Source: Cupriavidus numazuensis (GTDB lineage: Bacteria > Pseudomonadota > Gammaproteobacteria > Burkholderiales > Burkholderiaceae). From it: a stretch of 64,000 bases of DNA. Below are positions 1 to 8,151 of this stretch, one piece after another. The stretch is taken from the NCBI RefSeq assembly GCF_905397435.1, contig NZ_CAJPVI010000004.1:141845-205844 (forward strand), in the 5' to 3' direction. The stretch's first letter is position 1, and every line of letters begins with the position of its first letter. Made by a program: the position numbers and the translations under genes. The notes under the pieces are model-generated. The model had not been told where the DNA came from. It ran no database searches and saw nothing but the letters and a program-made list of their open reading frames with translations.

Positions 1-120
1 ATACCCGCTCGCAAGCCCGAGATCCCGCCGCCGGAACCGCCGCCGGGCGAGCCCGAGCCGGTCATCGACCCGCCCCCCGGTGACGTGCCGCCGCCACCGC
101 CGCAACGCGCGGCAGCCTGA
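1..120 (+). CDS. C-terminal end of a proline-rich protein (partial)
   Basis: An open frame enters from the left edge and ends at TGA 118-120. The visible 39 residues are dominated by Pro, Glu and Ala and end in QRAAA. No domain can be recognised; it looks like a disordered C-terminal tail. It ends 16 nt before the ku start, so the two may be co-transcribed. The rest of the gene lies outside the window. Confidence 0.5.
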   Translation: MPARKPEIPPPEPPPGEPEPVIDPPPGDVPPPPPQRAAA

Positions 121-136
121 TTCGAGGAGACCTGCC

Positions 137-1138
137 GTGTCCCGCATTATCTGGAAAGGCGCGATCACGTTCGGCCTGGTCAACATCCCGGTGGTGCTGA
201 AGCCCGCGTCGCGCAGCCAGACGCTGGACCTGGATCTGCTTGACGCGCGGGACATGACACCGGTGGGCTACCAGCGCATCAACAAGAGCACCGGCAAGCC
301 CATTCCCAAGGAGCACATCGTCAAGGGCTACCAGTACGAGAAAGACGAATACGTGGTGCTGAGCGACGAAGATTTCCGGCAGGCCAATGTCGAGGCGACG
401 CAGACAGTGGATATCGTCAGCTTCGTGCAGGCCGACGACATCCCGCCTTACTATTTCGACACGCCGTACTATCTGGAACCCGACAAGCGCGGCGAGCGCG
501 GCTATGCACTGCTGCGCGAAACCATGCGGCGCACCGGGCGCGCCGCGCTGGCGCTCGTGGTGCTGCGCAATCGCCAGCACTTGGCCGCCATGCTGGTCGA
601 CGACAATGCGCTGGTGCTCAACACCATGCGCTTTGCCGACGAAGTGCTGCCGATCTCGGAGCTCAAACTGCCAAAGGCGTCAAGCGGAAAGGCCACGGGC
701 GCCCACGCGCGGGAGATCGAAATGGCCGTCAAGCTGGTCAAGGACATGAGCGAGGAATGGGCGCCCGAGCAATATCGCGATACCTATCGCGACGACCTGA
801 TGGCGCGCATCGAGCAGAAAATCGAATCGGGCCAGACGCATGAGCTCACACCGGCGGCCGAAGAAGAGGAAGCGCCGCGCAAGAGCGCCAAGGTCATCGA
901 CATGGTGGCGCTGCTCAAGCAGAGCCTCGACACCCGGGGCAAGCGCGGGGGGCGCGACAAGTCCGAGCCCGAAGAAGAGGAAACTCCTCGAAAGACTGCA
1001 CGCCACGCACCGGCACGCAAGCATGCCCCCGCAAAACGTGCCGCAGGCAGCCGCGCGCCCGCAAAGCGGGCGTCGCATTCGTCCGGCGGCAAGAGCACCT
1101 CTGCATCACGGACGACAGCGCGGCGCAAGCAGGCCTGA
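137..1138 (+). CDS. ku: Ku protein, non-homologous end-joining
   Basis: Bacterial Ku is a homodimeric ring that binds DNA double-strand ends and recruits ligase LigD. The 333-aa product opens with MSRIIWKGAITFGLVNIPV, the typical Ku start, and carries the Ku core over residues 1-230 (including DIPPYYFDTPYYLEPD and the RFADE region). The last ~80 residues form a Lys/Arg/Ala-rich basic tail of the kind that binds DNA in extended Ku proteins. I chose GTG at 137 because it has a GAGGAG motif 8 nt upstream and gives the conserved N terminus; an upstream ATG at 80 would add 19 unrelated residues. No ligD is visible in the window. Confidence 0.95.
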   Translation: MSRIIWKGAITFGLVNIPVVLKPASRSQTLDLDLLDARDMTPVGYQRINKSTGKPIPKEHIVKGYQYEKDEYVVLSDEDFRQANVEATQTVDIVSFVQADDIPPYYFDTPYYLEPDKRGERGYALLRETMRRTGRAALALVVLRNRQHLAAMLVDDNALVLNTMRFADEVLPISELKLPKASSGKATGAHAREIEMAVKLVKDMSEEWAPEQYRDTYRDDLMARIEQKIESGQTHELTPAAEEEEAPRKSAKVIDMVALLKQSLDTRGKRGGRDKSEPEEEETPRKTARHAPARKHAPAKRAAGSRAPAKRASHSSGGKSTSASRTTARRKQA

Positions 1139-1177
1139 CGCCGCGATCCTTACTGGCAAGACATGGCAAGCCAACCA

Positions 1178-1195
1178 CCGGCCCTCACGGGCCGG
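1178..1195. terminator. Hairpin between convergent ku and BON gene
   Basis: CCGGCCC-TCAC-GGGCCGG is a perfect 7-bp stem with a 4-nt loop between the convergent 3' ends of ku and the BON-domain gene. There is no clear T-run on either side, so termination function is likely but not certain. Confidence 0.5.
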
Positions 1196-1212
1196 CGTTG
1201 TCAATGCGCCGT

Positions 1213-1671
1213 TCAGCGCGACGATACCTTCAGGGTGTCGTTGACCGAGGTCACGCCGTCCACACCGCGGATCGTCTCCAGCGCCAGGTCGTGCTGTTCC
1301 CGGCTCGGCACGACGCCGCTGACATTGACCGTACCATCCTTGGTCTTGATGTGGATGCCAGTCGACTTCAGGTCCTTGCTCGACAGCAGCTTGGTCTTGA
1401 TCTTGGTGGTGATGGCGCTGTCCGAGACGGCCTGCTTGGCCTTGTCGGTGCTCGTGTCGCTGTTGGCCGGGGCGGTTCGCGTGTCGCGGTCGATGGCGGC
1501 GCGGCCCGGCATGCCCGGCGCGGAATTGGACGGCGGCGGCGACGTGGTATCGACAGCAGTGCGCATGAAGCCACCGGCATCCAGGGCAAGCGCGCTGCCC
1601 GCGGCGACCGCCAATGCCGCCGCCAGGCAAGCCTTGCGCAGGATCGGAACGGTAGGTCGGCTGGATTGCAT
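1213..1671 (-). CDS. BON-domain periplasmic protein
   Basis: A 152-aa exported protein. Residues 1-30 form a Sec signal peptide (hydrophobic stretch ACLAAALAVAAGSALALDA). Residues ~78-150 are a BON domain, seen from SDSAITTKIKTKLLSS and the VNVSGVVPSREQHDLA strand-helix pair with the conserved glycine. BON domains occur in OsmY-like periplasmic stress proteins and are thought to bind membranes or lipids. The 40-residue linker is rich in Ser, Pro and Thr. It is convergent with ku. Function beyond envelope stress is not determined by sequence. Confidence 0.85.
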   Translation of the reverse strand: MQSSRPTVPILRKACLAAALAVAAGSALALDAGGFMRTAVDTTSPPPSNSAPGMPGRAAIDRDTRTAPANSDTSTDKAKQAVSDSAITTKIKTKLLSSKDLKSTGIHIKTKDGTVNVSGVVPSREQHDLALETIRGVDGVTSVNDTLKVSSR

Positions 1672-1985
1672 GGTTCTCTCCTAAGCAAATGATCGGACTT
1701 GCCTGCCACGGCGCGTGTGCCGCTTGCACGGGACGACGCGGGGCGGCCCCCGTTGCTGTACCGCAATCCCCGTACCTGCTCACCGTCGATCGCGTGTGCG
1801 CACCTGGCAGCGCATAGGCGACGAAAGCGGCACGCGACTATGTAAATCGGGACAATGGTTTGTAAAACCGGCGGGAAGCATTCACCGCCGCCGGCCGGAA
1901 TGCCGCTTGCGGCGGCAAAGACCGGCCTGGCATATGCCTTGCGTCAAGGCATGACGCGGCAGTTCGCCGCGACATGGAGACAGCA
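1672..1985. other. Divergent intergenic region, BON gene / Gln-rich gene
   Basis: No coding signal is apparent. The only structure I see is a palindrome at 1935-1951, TGCCTTG-CGT-CAAGGCA (7-bp arms), about 35 nt before the Gln-rich gene start. It may be an operator or a leader hairpin. Confidence 0.4.
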
Positions 1986-2261
1986 ATGGGACAGCAGCAA
2001 CAGCAGCCGGGGCAATCCCAACAGGGCCAGCAAGGGCAACAGGGCCAGCGGCAGCAGGAGCAGTCGCAAAGCGGCCAACGCAGCGGCCAGCAAGGTTCTG
2101 AACAGGGCCAACGCTCGGGCGGCGGACAGATGGGTAATCAGGACAAGAGTTCTGGCCAACAGCAGCAGCAGGATCGCGACAAGAGCTCGCAGCAGGGCCA
2201 ACAAGGCCAGCAAGGCCATCAACAAGGACAAGGCGGCACGGGAGGCCAGCGCCAGCAGTGA
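1986..2261 (+). CDS. Gln/Gly-rich low-complexity small protein
   Basis: A 91-aa protein composed mainly of Gln, Gly, Ser, Arg and Lys, with repeated QGQQG units. There is no signal peptide, membrane segment or known fold. I chose ATG 1986 because GGAGA lies 5 nt upstream; the ATG at 1974 lacks this. A hairpin follows the stop directly and a strong terminator follows at 2364, which supports a real transcription unit. Similar hydrophilic Gln/Gly-rich proteins in beta-proteobacteria are usually uncharacterised or called stress-induced. No function is assigned. Confidence 0.6.
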   Translation: MGQQQQQPGQSQQGQQGQQGQRQQEQSQSGQRSGQQGSEQGQRSGGGQMGNQDKSSGQQQQQDRDKSSQQGQQGQQGHQQGQGGTGGQRQQ

Positions 2262-2271
2262 CGCGTGACCC

Positions 2272-2294
2272 GCCGGTGCCAGCCTGGCACCGGC
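2272..2294 (+). repeat. Hairpin just after the Gln-rich gene
   Basis: GCCGGTGCC-AGCCT-GGCACCGGC forms a perfect 9-bp stem starting 11 nt after the stop codon. It lacks a T-run, so it probably protects the 3' end or acts with the terminator at 2364. Confidence 0.5.
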
Positions 2295-2363
2295 ACATAA
2301 GTTCTCCGGCATGCGGGCAGCAGCATGCGGTGCTGCCACTAACGCATCCCGGACATTGGGTGG

Positions 2364-2396
2364 GCCGGAATTCGAAGGAATTCCGGCTCTTTTTTT
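2364..2396 (+). terminator. Rho-independent terminator
   Basis: GCCGGAATTC-GAAG-GAATTCCGGC is a perfect 10-bp stem with a tetraloop, followed by TCT and a run of T. It is a textbook intrinsic terminator for the Gln-rich gene. Confidence 0.9.
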
Positions 2397-2510
2397 ATTG
2401 CCGCGACCCGGCCGTGGCGAGCGCGCAGTCGCGCCAGCCCCAAGTCAGCCGTCATCACGCCACCGGCTTCCCGTGTATCCTGACTGCGACCTGCAACGCA
2501 TCCACCGACC

Positions 2511-3443
2511 TTGTCAGCTTCCACCGACCCCACGGCTGGCCGCGGCCACGGCCAGTTCATCAGCCGCATTTCCAGCCGCCTGCGCTCTGAGGCCGGCGCT
2601 CAGGTGCGCGCGCTGACCCGCAGCAATTCCGGCCTGACGCTGGACTACGACAACCCGCCCGGCGACCTCGGCCTGTTTGGCCCGGATGCGGTCTGCTGGC
2701 GCGTGCATGCGGACTTCCCCGCGATGCTGGCCGGCGGTGTCAGCGCGCTGCTGATGCAGACGCTGCATCCGCTGGCACTGGCTGGTGTCTGGGACCATTC
2801 GACCTTCCGGGCCGACATGCAAGGGCGGCTGGGCCGCACCGCCCAGTTCATCGCGGGCACGACCTACGGCAGCCGCGCCGACGCCATGGCGCTGATCGAG
2901 CGCGTGCGGCGCATCCACTCGCACATCCGCGGCAGCGGACTGGACGGACGGCCCTACGCCGCCGATGACCCGGTGCTGCTGACATGGGTGCACGTGGCCG
3001 AGGTATCGAGCTTCATGGCCGGGTATCTGCGCTATGTCGGACCGCTTAGCGACGCCGAGCAGGACCGCTACTACGACGAAGTTGCACAGATTGCCGAATT
3101 GCTGGGCGCGACCGATGTGCCCCGTTCCAGCGCGGCCATCGCCGCCTATCTCGACGCCATGCGGCCGCAGCTGGAGGCGAGCACGCGCACGCGTGAAGTG
3201 GCACGGCTGGTAATGAAGATGCCGGTGGCCAACCCGATGCTGCTGCCGGCGGTGCGCGTTATGGCCTACGCGGGTATTGCACTGCTGCCCGACTGGGCGC
3301 GCCGGATGCTCGATCTCGATGGGCCATCGATCCGCCGCCCGGTATCGCTGGCCGGCATGCGTGTGCTGGCCCCGACGTTGCGCTGGGCGCTGGGCCCGGG
3401 CCTGGCGGCGCGCGCGCGGCGGCGGGTGGCGCGCGGCACCTGA
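2511..3443 (+). CDS. DUF2236 / MpaB-like oxygenase family protein
   Basis: A 310-aa protein with the DUF2236 core: a GGVSALLMQTLHPLALAGV block with the conserved Gln-x3-His-Pro, followed by DHSTFRADMQGRLGRT, and later DPVLLTWVHVAEVSSF. The family includes mycotoxin-oxidising MpaB and the haem-dependent latex-clearing oxygenases; the His residues in these blocks fit haem or metal binding. The substrate cannot be read from the sequence. The start used is TTG 2511, giving an N-terminal Ser/Thr/Arg-rich leader without a clear ribosome site; a GTG at 2602 preceded by GAGG is an alternative. It converges on the MFS gene with a 9-nt gap. Confidence 0.8.
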   Translation: MSASTDPTAGRGHGQFISRISSRLRSEAGAQVRALTRSNSGLTLDYDNPPGDLGLFGPDAVCWRVHADFPAMLAGGVSALLMQTLHPLALAGVWDHSTFRADMQGRLGRTAQFIAGTTYGSRADAMALIERVRRIHSHIRGSGLDGRPYAADDPVLLTWVHVAEVSSFMAGYLRYVGPLSDAEQDRYYDEVAQIAELLGATDVPRSSAAIAAYLDAMRPQLEASTRTREVARLVMKMPVANPMLLPAVRVMAYAGIALLPDWARRMLDLDGPSIRRPVSLAGMRVLAPTLRWALGPGLAARARRRVARGT

Positions 3444-3452
3444 GTCCGGGAG

Positions 3453-5030
3453 CTACTCGGCCGCCGCCGAGGCAGCAGCTGGGCTGCCCCGCAATGTGGC
3501 TTCGCGCAGGCGCATGACCAGGAACGGCGCCAGCAACGATACCGCCGCGCTCATCAGGAACAGCAGGCGGAACGCGTGCTCGGCGGCCTGCCGAACGGCC
3601 GCGGCGTCGGCTTGCGGGGTGTCAGGGGCCAGTGCGCGACGGAACATGCTCATCAGCACGTCCTCGCCGCCGGACAGGTCGGTCACGGCCATCCCGCTAT
3701 GGCGCAGCAGCGCGATCAGGACAGTGGTCAGCACCGCCACGCCGACGGCGCCACCCAACATGCGTGAAAACGCCGTCAGTGCCGTCGCAATCCCCACCTG
3801 CTGAGGCGGCACGGCATTCTGCGTGGCGACCAGGCCACTCGGCAGCTGCAGTCCGATCGAAAAGCCGAGAACCACCATCACCAGCACGCACAGCCAGACT
3901 GCGGCCGGATCGACAAACGCCAGCGCGACGATCGCCAGCGGCGCCACCGAGGCGCCCATCATCTGCAGCGGCTTGTAGCGGCCAGTCCGGGACATGATCC
4001 GCCCCGACGCGTAGGCGCCGAACGGAATCGCGAGCGTAAGCGGCACCAGCCGCAGCGCGGCGGCATCCGCCGCAGCGCCGCCCACCACCTGGAAACGCAG
4101 CGGCAGCAACACCGACATGGCGATGAGCTGGAAGAAGCAGAAGAACAGCGTGGCGCAGCAGATGGCCACAGTGGGCACGCCAAGCATGGCCAGCGGGATC
4201 ACCGGATCCGCCGCACGCTTTTCCTGCCAGACGAACAGCGCGATGGCGACAAGGCCGGCGATCAGCAGCGCCAGCGAATCGGTCCGCAGCGGCGAATGCC
4301 CCTGCCCCAGCCGCGTCAGGAACACCAGGACGCCGCTCAGGCCGCCGCCGAACAGCAGCGCGCCGAGATAGTCGATGCGATGGCGCCGGCCGCTGACCGG
4401 CAGGAAGCGCAGCGCACGGCGCACCACGACCAGCGCCAGCAGGGCCAGCGGCAGATTGATCCAGAAAATCCAGCGCCAGGACAGGTAATGCGCGAGGTAG
4501 CCGCCGATCACCGGCCCGGCCATGCTGGCCACCGCCCACACGCCGCTCACGTAGCCCTGGTAGCGGCCGCGGTCCCGCAGCGGCACCACGTCGGCAATCG
4601 CCGCCTGCGACACCGAGATCAGTCCGCCTCCGCCCAGGCCTTGCAGGATGCGCGCGAGGATCAGCTGCGGCATGGTCTGGGCCAGCGCGCACACCGCCGA
4701 GGCGACCATGAACAGCAGGATGGAGAACGACAGTACCGAGCGCCGGCCCAGCACGTCGGAGAGCTTGCCGTAGATCGGCGTGGCCACGGTCGAGGCGACG
4801 AGGTAGGCCGAGATCACCCAGGCCATGTCCTCGAAGCCGCGCAGCTGCAGCGCGATATCGGGCAGCACCACCGCGACGATCGACTGTTCGAGCGCGCCGA
4901 GCAGGATGGCCAGCATCAGCCCGAACAGGATCTGCATGACTGGCGGCTCGCTCGTGGCGGTCGCGGAAGACGAAGGGGACGAAGTATCGGCCGCGCGCGG
5001 CGATTGGGAGGGAACGGCGGTCATCGGCAC
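3453..5030 (-). CDS. DHA2-family MFS drug/proton antiporter (14 TM)
   Basis: A 525-aa inner-membrane exporter. After a ~30-aa Ser/Thr/Pro-rich cytoplasmic leader come TM1 (MQILFGLMLAILLGALEQSI with VVLPDIA), the MFS motif A loop GKLSDVLGRRSVL, and RILQGLGGGGLISVSQA, which is typical of EmrB/QacA proteins. Length and hydrophobic pattern fit 14 TM segments. Where QacA-type pumps often have an acidic residue in TM1, this one has Glu (LEQSIVAVVLP). Substrate is unknown. ATG 5030 and the in-frame ATG 5024 are both possible starts. The group II intron lies about 75 nt upstream, so its own promoter may have been displaced. Confidence 0.9.
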   Translation of the reverse strand: MPMTAVPSQSPRAADTSSPSSSATATSEPPVMQILFGLMLAILLGALEQSIVAVVLPDIALQLRGFEDMAWVISAYLVASTVATPIYGKLSDVLGRRSVLSFSILLFMVASAVCALAQTMPQLILARILQGLGGGGLISVSQAAIADVVPLRDRGRYQGYVSGVWAVASMAGPVIGGYLAHYLSWRWIFWINLPLALLALVVVRRALRFLPVSGRRHRIDYLGALLFGGGLSGVLVFLTRLGQGHSPLRTDSLALLIAGLVAIALFVWQEKRAADPVIPLAMLGVPTVAICCATLFFCFFQLIAMSVLLPLRFQVVGGAAADAAALRLVPLTLAIPFGAYASGRIMSRTGRYKPLQMMGASVAPLAIVALAFVDPAAVWLCVLVMVVLGFSIGLQLPSGLVATQNAVPPQQVGIATALTAFSRMLGGAVGVAVLTTVLIALLRHSGMAVTDLSGGEDVLMSMFRRALAPDTPQADAAAVRQAAEHAFRLLFLMSAAVSLLAPFLVMRLREATLRGSPAAASAAAE

Positions 5031-5148
5031 CAGCGGCGGCAGACATGGCGGCCGTGGGGCGCCGCATGCGCCAGGTGGACCGGCCTGCTCTTGCTACGAG
5101 GATCAGAGGAGGGTAGGAGGAACCCATTGCTGGACCCCTCCCCCCTAA

Positions 5149-5182
5149 GAACCGTACGTGCGAGTTTCCCCGCATACGGCTC
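5149..5182 (-). ncRNA. Group II intron domain V
   Basis: A 34-nt hairpin with the conserved GAGCCG start and ACGGTTC end, holding the catalytic core of the ribozyme. The arms GAGCCGTATGCG and CGCACGTACGGTTC pair around a GGAAAC-containing loop. It lies 22 nt past the maturase stop codon, where domain V is expected. Confidence 0.9.
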
Positions 5183-5204
5183 AAGCCTTTACAAAATACT
5201 TGAG

Positions 5205-6905
5205 TCAATCAAATACCGGTTTCACAGCGGCTTTGCCGTAGTGATGGACCTGAACGTGACAATCCGGATGCACCAGCACTCGATTCCTGAGAGCATCGGA
5301 ACCGCCAAGAACCCGCGGTACGATGTGGTGGTCATCCCACCCTGTCTCTTTGGTCATCTTGCACTGACACAACGCGCACAATCCTCGCTGGGACATGTAC
5401 AACTGGATCCACTGCTTGCGGTGCGACATGCTTTGCAACATGCGCTCCTGCCGCAACTTCTCCCCGTACATTTCCCAAACCGGGTCAAAAGGATTGTATT
5501 CACCTTTGACCTTCGTGTGTCTCCTGATCGGCGTGCCCGCGAGCGAGTACAACTCCAACCAGAAGGGATTGCCCTTCTTATCCGCTGTCGTGGTCCCGAA
5601 CACCCAGTTCCGTTTGCCCATGGTCGCGAAGTACTTCTTCCGCACCCACTCGGCATTCTTCCGTCGATGTCGCCGTTTTGCCCACCGCCACAGAGCCTGA
5701 AATACCATGCGCTCCATTTTGGCAAACATCGCCTTTGCCACCACCGGCCGGTGATACTGCGCCCAGCCCCTTAGCATCGGGTTCAACACTCGGATCAGAT
5801 CCTCCTGCTTCGCCCCTTTCCGGACACTGATTACCTCCTTAACCTTGCGATAAAACGCTTGCGCGTTCTTCTTGCTTGGCGTGATGAGCAGTTTTCCCGA
5901 GTACTTCCGGAAGTTCCACCCAAGGAAGTCAAAGCCTTCCGCGATATGTACGATCCGCGTTTTCTCCGCCGATAGCGTCAGCCCCCTTATTGCGAGGAAC
6001 TGCTCTACCCACGGTTTCACTTCGTTTTCTAAAACCTCCGGTGTATTGCCGGTGATCACGAAGTCGTCCGCATAGCGCACAACATTTACTTTAAGCTTCT
6101 TGGTCTTGGCAACGCCCAGCTTAGTTCGGAAGAACTCTGCCAGTTGTCGTTCCAATCCATTCAATGCCACGTTTGCCAGAGTCGGGGAGATGATGCCTCC
6201 CTGCGGTGTTCCAGCGTCGGTCGCCTGAAACTGGCCCTGAAATATCACGCCAGCCTTCAACCACTTCCGCAGGATTGCTTTGTCCATTGGGACATTGCTC
6301 TCCAGCCAGTCGTGACTGATATGGTCGAAACACCCCTTGATATCCGCTTCGAGAATCCATTGGGCGGAAGCCTCCTGGAACAAGTTGCGGAATAGCTGGG
6401 ACATGGCATCGTGAGTGGAGCGATTGATCCGGAACCCATAGGAGTTTGGATCGCTCGTCCCTTCGGACACCGGCTCCAGCGCCAGCAAATACAACGCTTG
6501 CATGGCTCGGTCGTGCAGGGTCGGAATGCCCAGGGGGCGCTTCTTCCCGTTCGACTTAGGGATATAAACCCTCCGTAATGGCAAAGGTCTGTACCCCCGG
6601 CGCTTCAACCTCCCGATGGCTTCCCATCGGACTTCAGGCGTTTTCCACTCTACGCGGTCGACTCCCGCCGTCCGCGCACCTTGGTTCATCGCCACTCGCC
6701 GCACCGCCGATGCTTTGGCGGACCACGAGCGGGTCAGGGACCTTTGCAAGGCCTTCACCCTGCGCCAATCCCCTTCCTGTGTTGCCTTCGCAATTCGAAT
6801 CTGCATCACCCGAACATTCCGGTCGACGCGGCGCCAATCTATGTCGCCCCATCTGTCCGGTACGCCGGAAGGCGCAGATTCATCCTTGCGGATCAATGCT
6901 TCCAT
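5205..6905 (-). CDS. ltrA: Group II intron reverse transcriptase/maturase with HNH
   Basis: A 566-aa multifunctional protein that helps intron splicing and drives retrohoming. Visible parts: N-terminal RT-0 region (NQGARTAGVD, residues 74-83), RT core with GIPTLHDRAMQALYLLALEP, QGGIISPTLANVALNG, the catalytic YADD at 278-281, then GFDFLGWNFRKY, a maturase X domain (residues ~355-450), and a C-terminal HNH endonuclease with CALCQCKM, DDHHIVPR and HPDCHVQVHH. All key motifs are intact and the length is normal, so the element may be mobile. ATG 6905 has AGGAGG 7 nt upstream. A stem at 6946-6973 lies just upstream and could affect translation. Confidence 0.96.
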   Translation of the reverse strand: MEALIRKDESAPSGVPDRWGDIDWRRVDRNVRVMQIRIAKATQEGDWRRVKALQRSLTRSWSAKASAVRRVAMNQGARTAGVDRVEWKTPEVRWEAIGRLKRRGYRPLPLRRVYIPKSNGKKRPLGIPTLHDRAMQALYLLALEPVSEGTSDPNSYGFRINRSTHDAMSQLFRNLFQEASAQWILEADIKGCFDHISHDWLESNVPMDKAILRKWLKAGVIFQGQFQATDAGTPQGGIISPTLANVALNGLERQLAEFFRTKLGVAKTKKLKVNVVRYADDFVITGNTPEVLENEVKPWVEQFLAIRGLTLSAEKTRIVHIAEGFDFLGWNFRKYSGKLLITPSKKNAQAFYRKVKEVISVRKGAKQEDLIRVLNPMLRGWAQYHRPVVAKAMFAKMERMVFQALWRWAKRRHRRKNAEWVRKKYFATMGKRNWVFGTTTADKKGNPFWLELYSLAGTPIRRHTKVKGEYNPFDPVWEMYGEKLRQERMLQSMSHRKQWIQLYMSQRGLCALCQCKMTKETGWDDHHIVPRVLGGSDALRNRVLVHPDCHVQVHHYGKAAVKPVFD

Positions 6906-6945
6906 GCTGCCCTCCTATCTTGAGGATCTTCCCCAACATCGAGAG

Positions 6946-6973
6946 ACAACATGCCCCTTGGGGGACATGTTGT
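6946..6973 (-). repeat. Hairpin upstream of the intron ORF
   Basis: ACAACATG-CCCC-TTG-GGGG-A-CATGTTGT forms a 12-bp interrupted stem about 40 nt before the maturase start. It is probably part of domain III/IV, and could hide or present the ORF's translation start. Confidence 0.5.
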
Positions 6974-8090
6974 CCCACAAGGGAAGAAAAATTAAACAAG
7001 CGAGTTTAGTCAGCCGTCTTGCGACGAGAAGACCAGTTGGAAGTCTGCCCGCTTTCGCGTGGGATGATGTTTCAACCCCTATCCGGACCATTACAATCCG
7101 GCCTTCGCTTTTTCCAACCTCCCATACCCGCACAGCCAACAGCGTTCCTTGCGGTTCGCCTGCCAAAGCCATACTGCGCTCCGGCAGCCATACGGGCTTA
7201 CCACGTTCCCCACACGTTACACGGCTGGGTTAGGGCCTGCCTTTTCGCCGGTGGTCTGACGACGACGTATCCCGAGCTCTCAACGGGATAACCGACCACG
7301 TACCTTTTGGTTAGTGCCTAACATCAGCTTTGGCACAGCAATAGTCACGACGTTTATCAGCAGTTCACATATGTTGCCCATACCAGCCAGCCTAGCTCCT
7401 CGACCGATGCTGCTTCGGTCTTCTACCCACAGACCTCACGGTCCGTCGGCACCCTTTCGGGGGCTACATTGTCAGGGGAGCTTCACACCCCACCGTTGCC
7501 GGTGACGCATGTCCCCCTAGGCTACTGCTAGTCGTATAGCAGGTTCTCTATCAAGGCGCCTTCGCAGACGTACTCGACCGAACCATAACGCGTGGAGCTT
7601 TCGCTCCGGGACCTCACGTGCTTGTCTCGTGCGCCCCCATACTGGCGAGCACCTTGACGGCGGCGGACTCTTGCGAGCACACACCTCCGACCCACAGAAC
7701 GTAGCGCCGGCCCATCTGGACCGGTTTGAATGCTATGAAGCTTCAGCACAACAAATCTACCGCTGCGCATCCACCCGCCCACTCCGAAGAGGGGGCGTTT
7801 ACAGAGAAACTCGCCCAAAGGCAAGCGTCCCCGCCCTTGGGCAATGGCTGGATATTCATCCAGCAAAAGCAAGCTGCGAGTCAGCCGATACGCTGGCATC
7901 CTCACACACACATCGGACTCCCCCTAGCTGTTCGGCCGGGTTCGTCTAAGCAAGTAATGGTCGAGATTGGACGGTTCAGGCCGAGGCCCTCCCCTTGTCT
8001 CGACAAAGGTCGATGCTCCTTACGTTGGAGCTACCCGGACACGAGAGTGCGTGTCGCACAAGAGCCGCTATTGTAGGCGCTTTGAGACAT

Positions 8091-8125
8091 CCGCGCCGGC
8101 GCTCTCGCAGAGCGCGCCGGCGCGG
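8091..8125. repeat. GC-rich hairpin next to the intron insertion site
   Basis: CCGCGCCGGCGCTCT and its near-complement flank a CGC loop (one 2-nt bulge). It lies between the chemoreceptor stop codon (8152) and the intron 5' end (8059) and probably was the terminator of the chemoreceptor gene, although no T-run follows on the minus strand. Confidence 0.55.
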
Positions 8126-8151
8126 ATGGTCAAGGTACTGCTACGGTCGGA

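Larger units (their letters stand above)
5102..8059 (-). mobile_element. Group II intron, chloroplast-like (CL) type
   Basis: A ribozyme retroelement on the minus strand. The 5' end reads GTGCGACACG at 8059, matching the GUGYG consensus. Domain V is readable at 5149-5182 (34 nt, GAGCCGTATG...CGTACGGTTC), followed by a domain VI stem with a candidate bulged A at 5114. The 3' splice site is not resolved and lies at about 5102-5110. The maturase gene sits in domain IV. The ~1150 nt between the 5' end and the ORF is long for domains I-III. The insertion is intergenic, between a chemoreceptor gene and an MFS gene, close to a GC-rich hairpin at 8091-8125. Confidence 0.85.

Noticed and set aside
137..1138. 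Ku plus LigD NHEJ operon
   Set aside because: No ligase, polymerase or nuclease domain of LigD is encoded near ku in the window.
7528..7911. 127-codon minus-strand frame in the 5' part of the group II intron
   Set aside because: It lies in ribozyme domains I-III and shows no protein family pattern.
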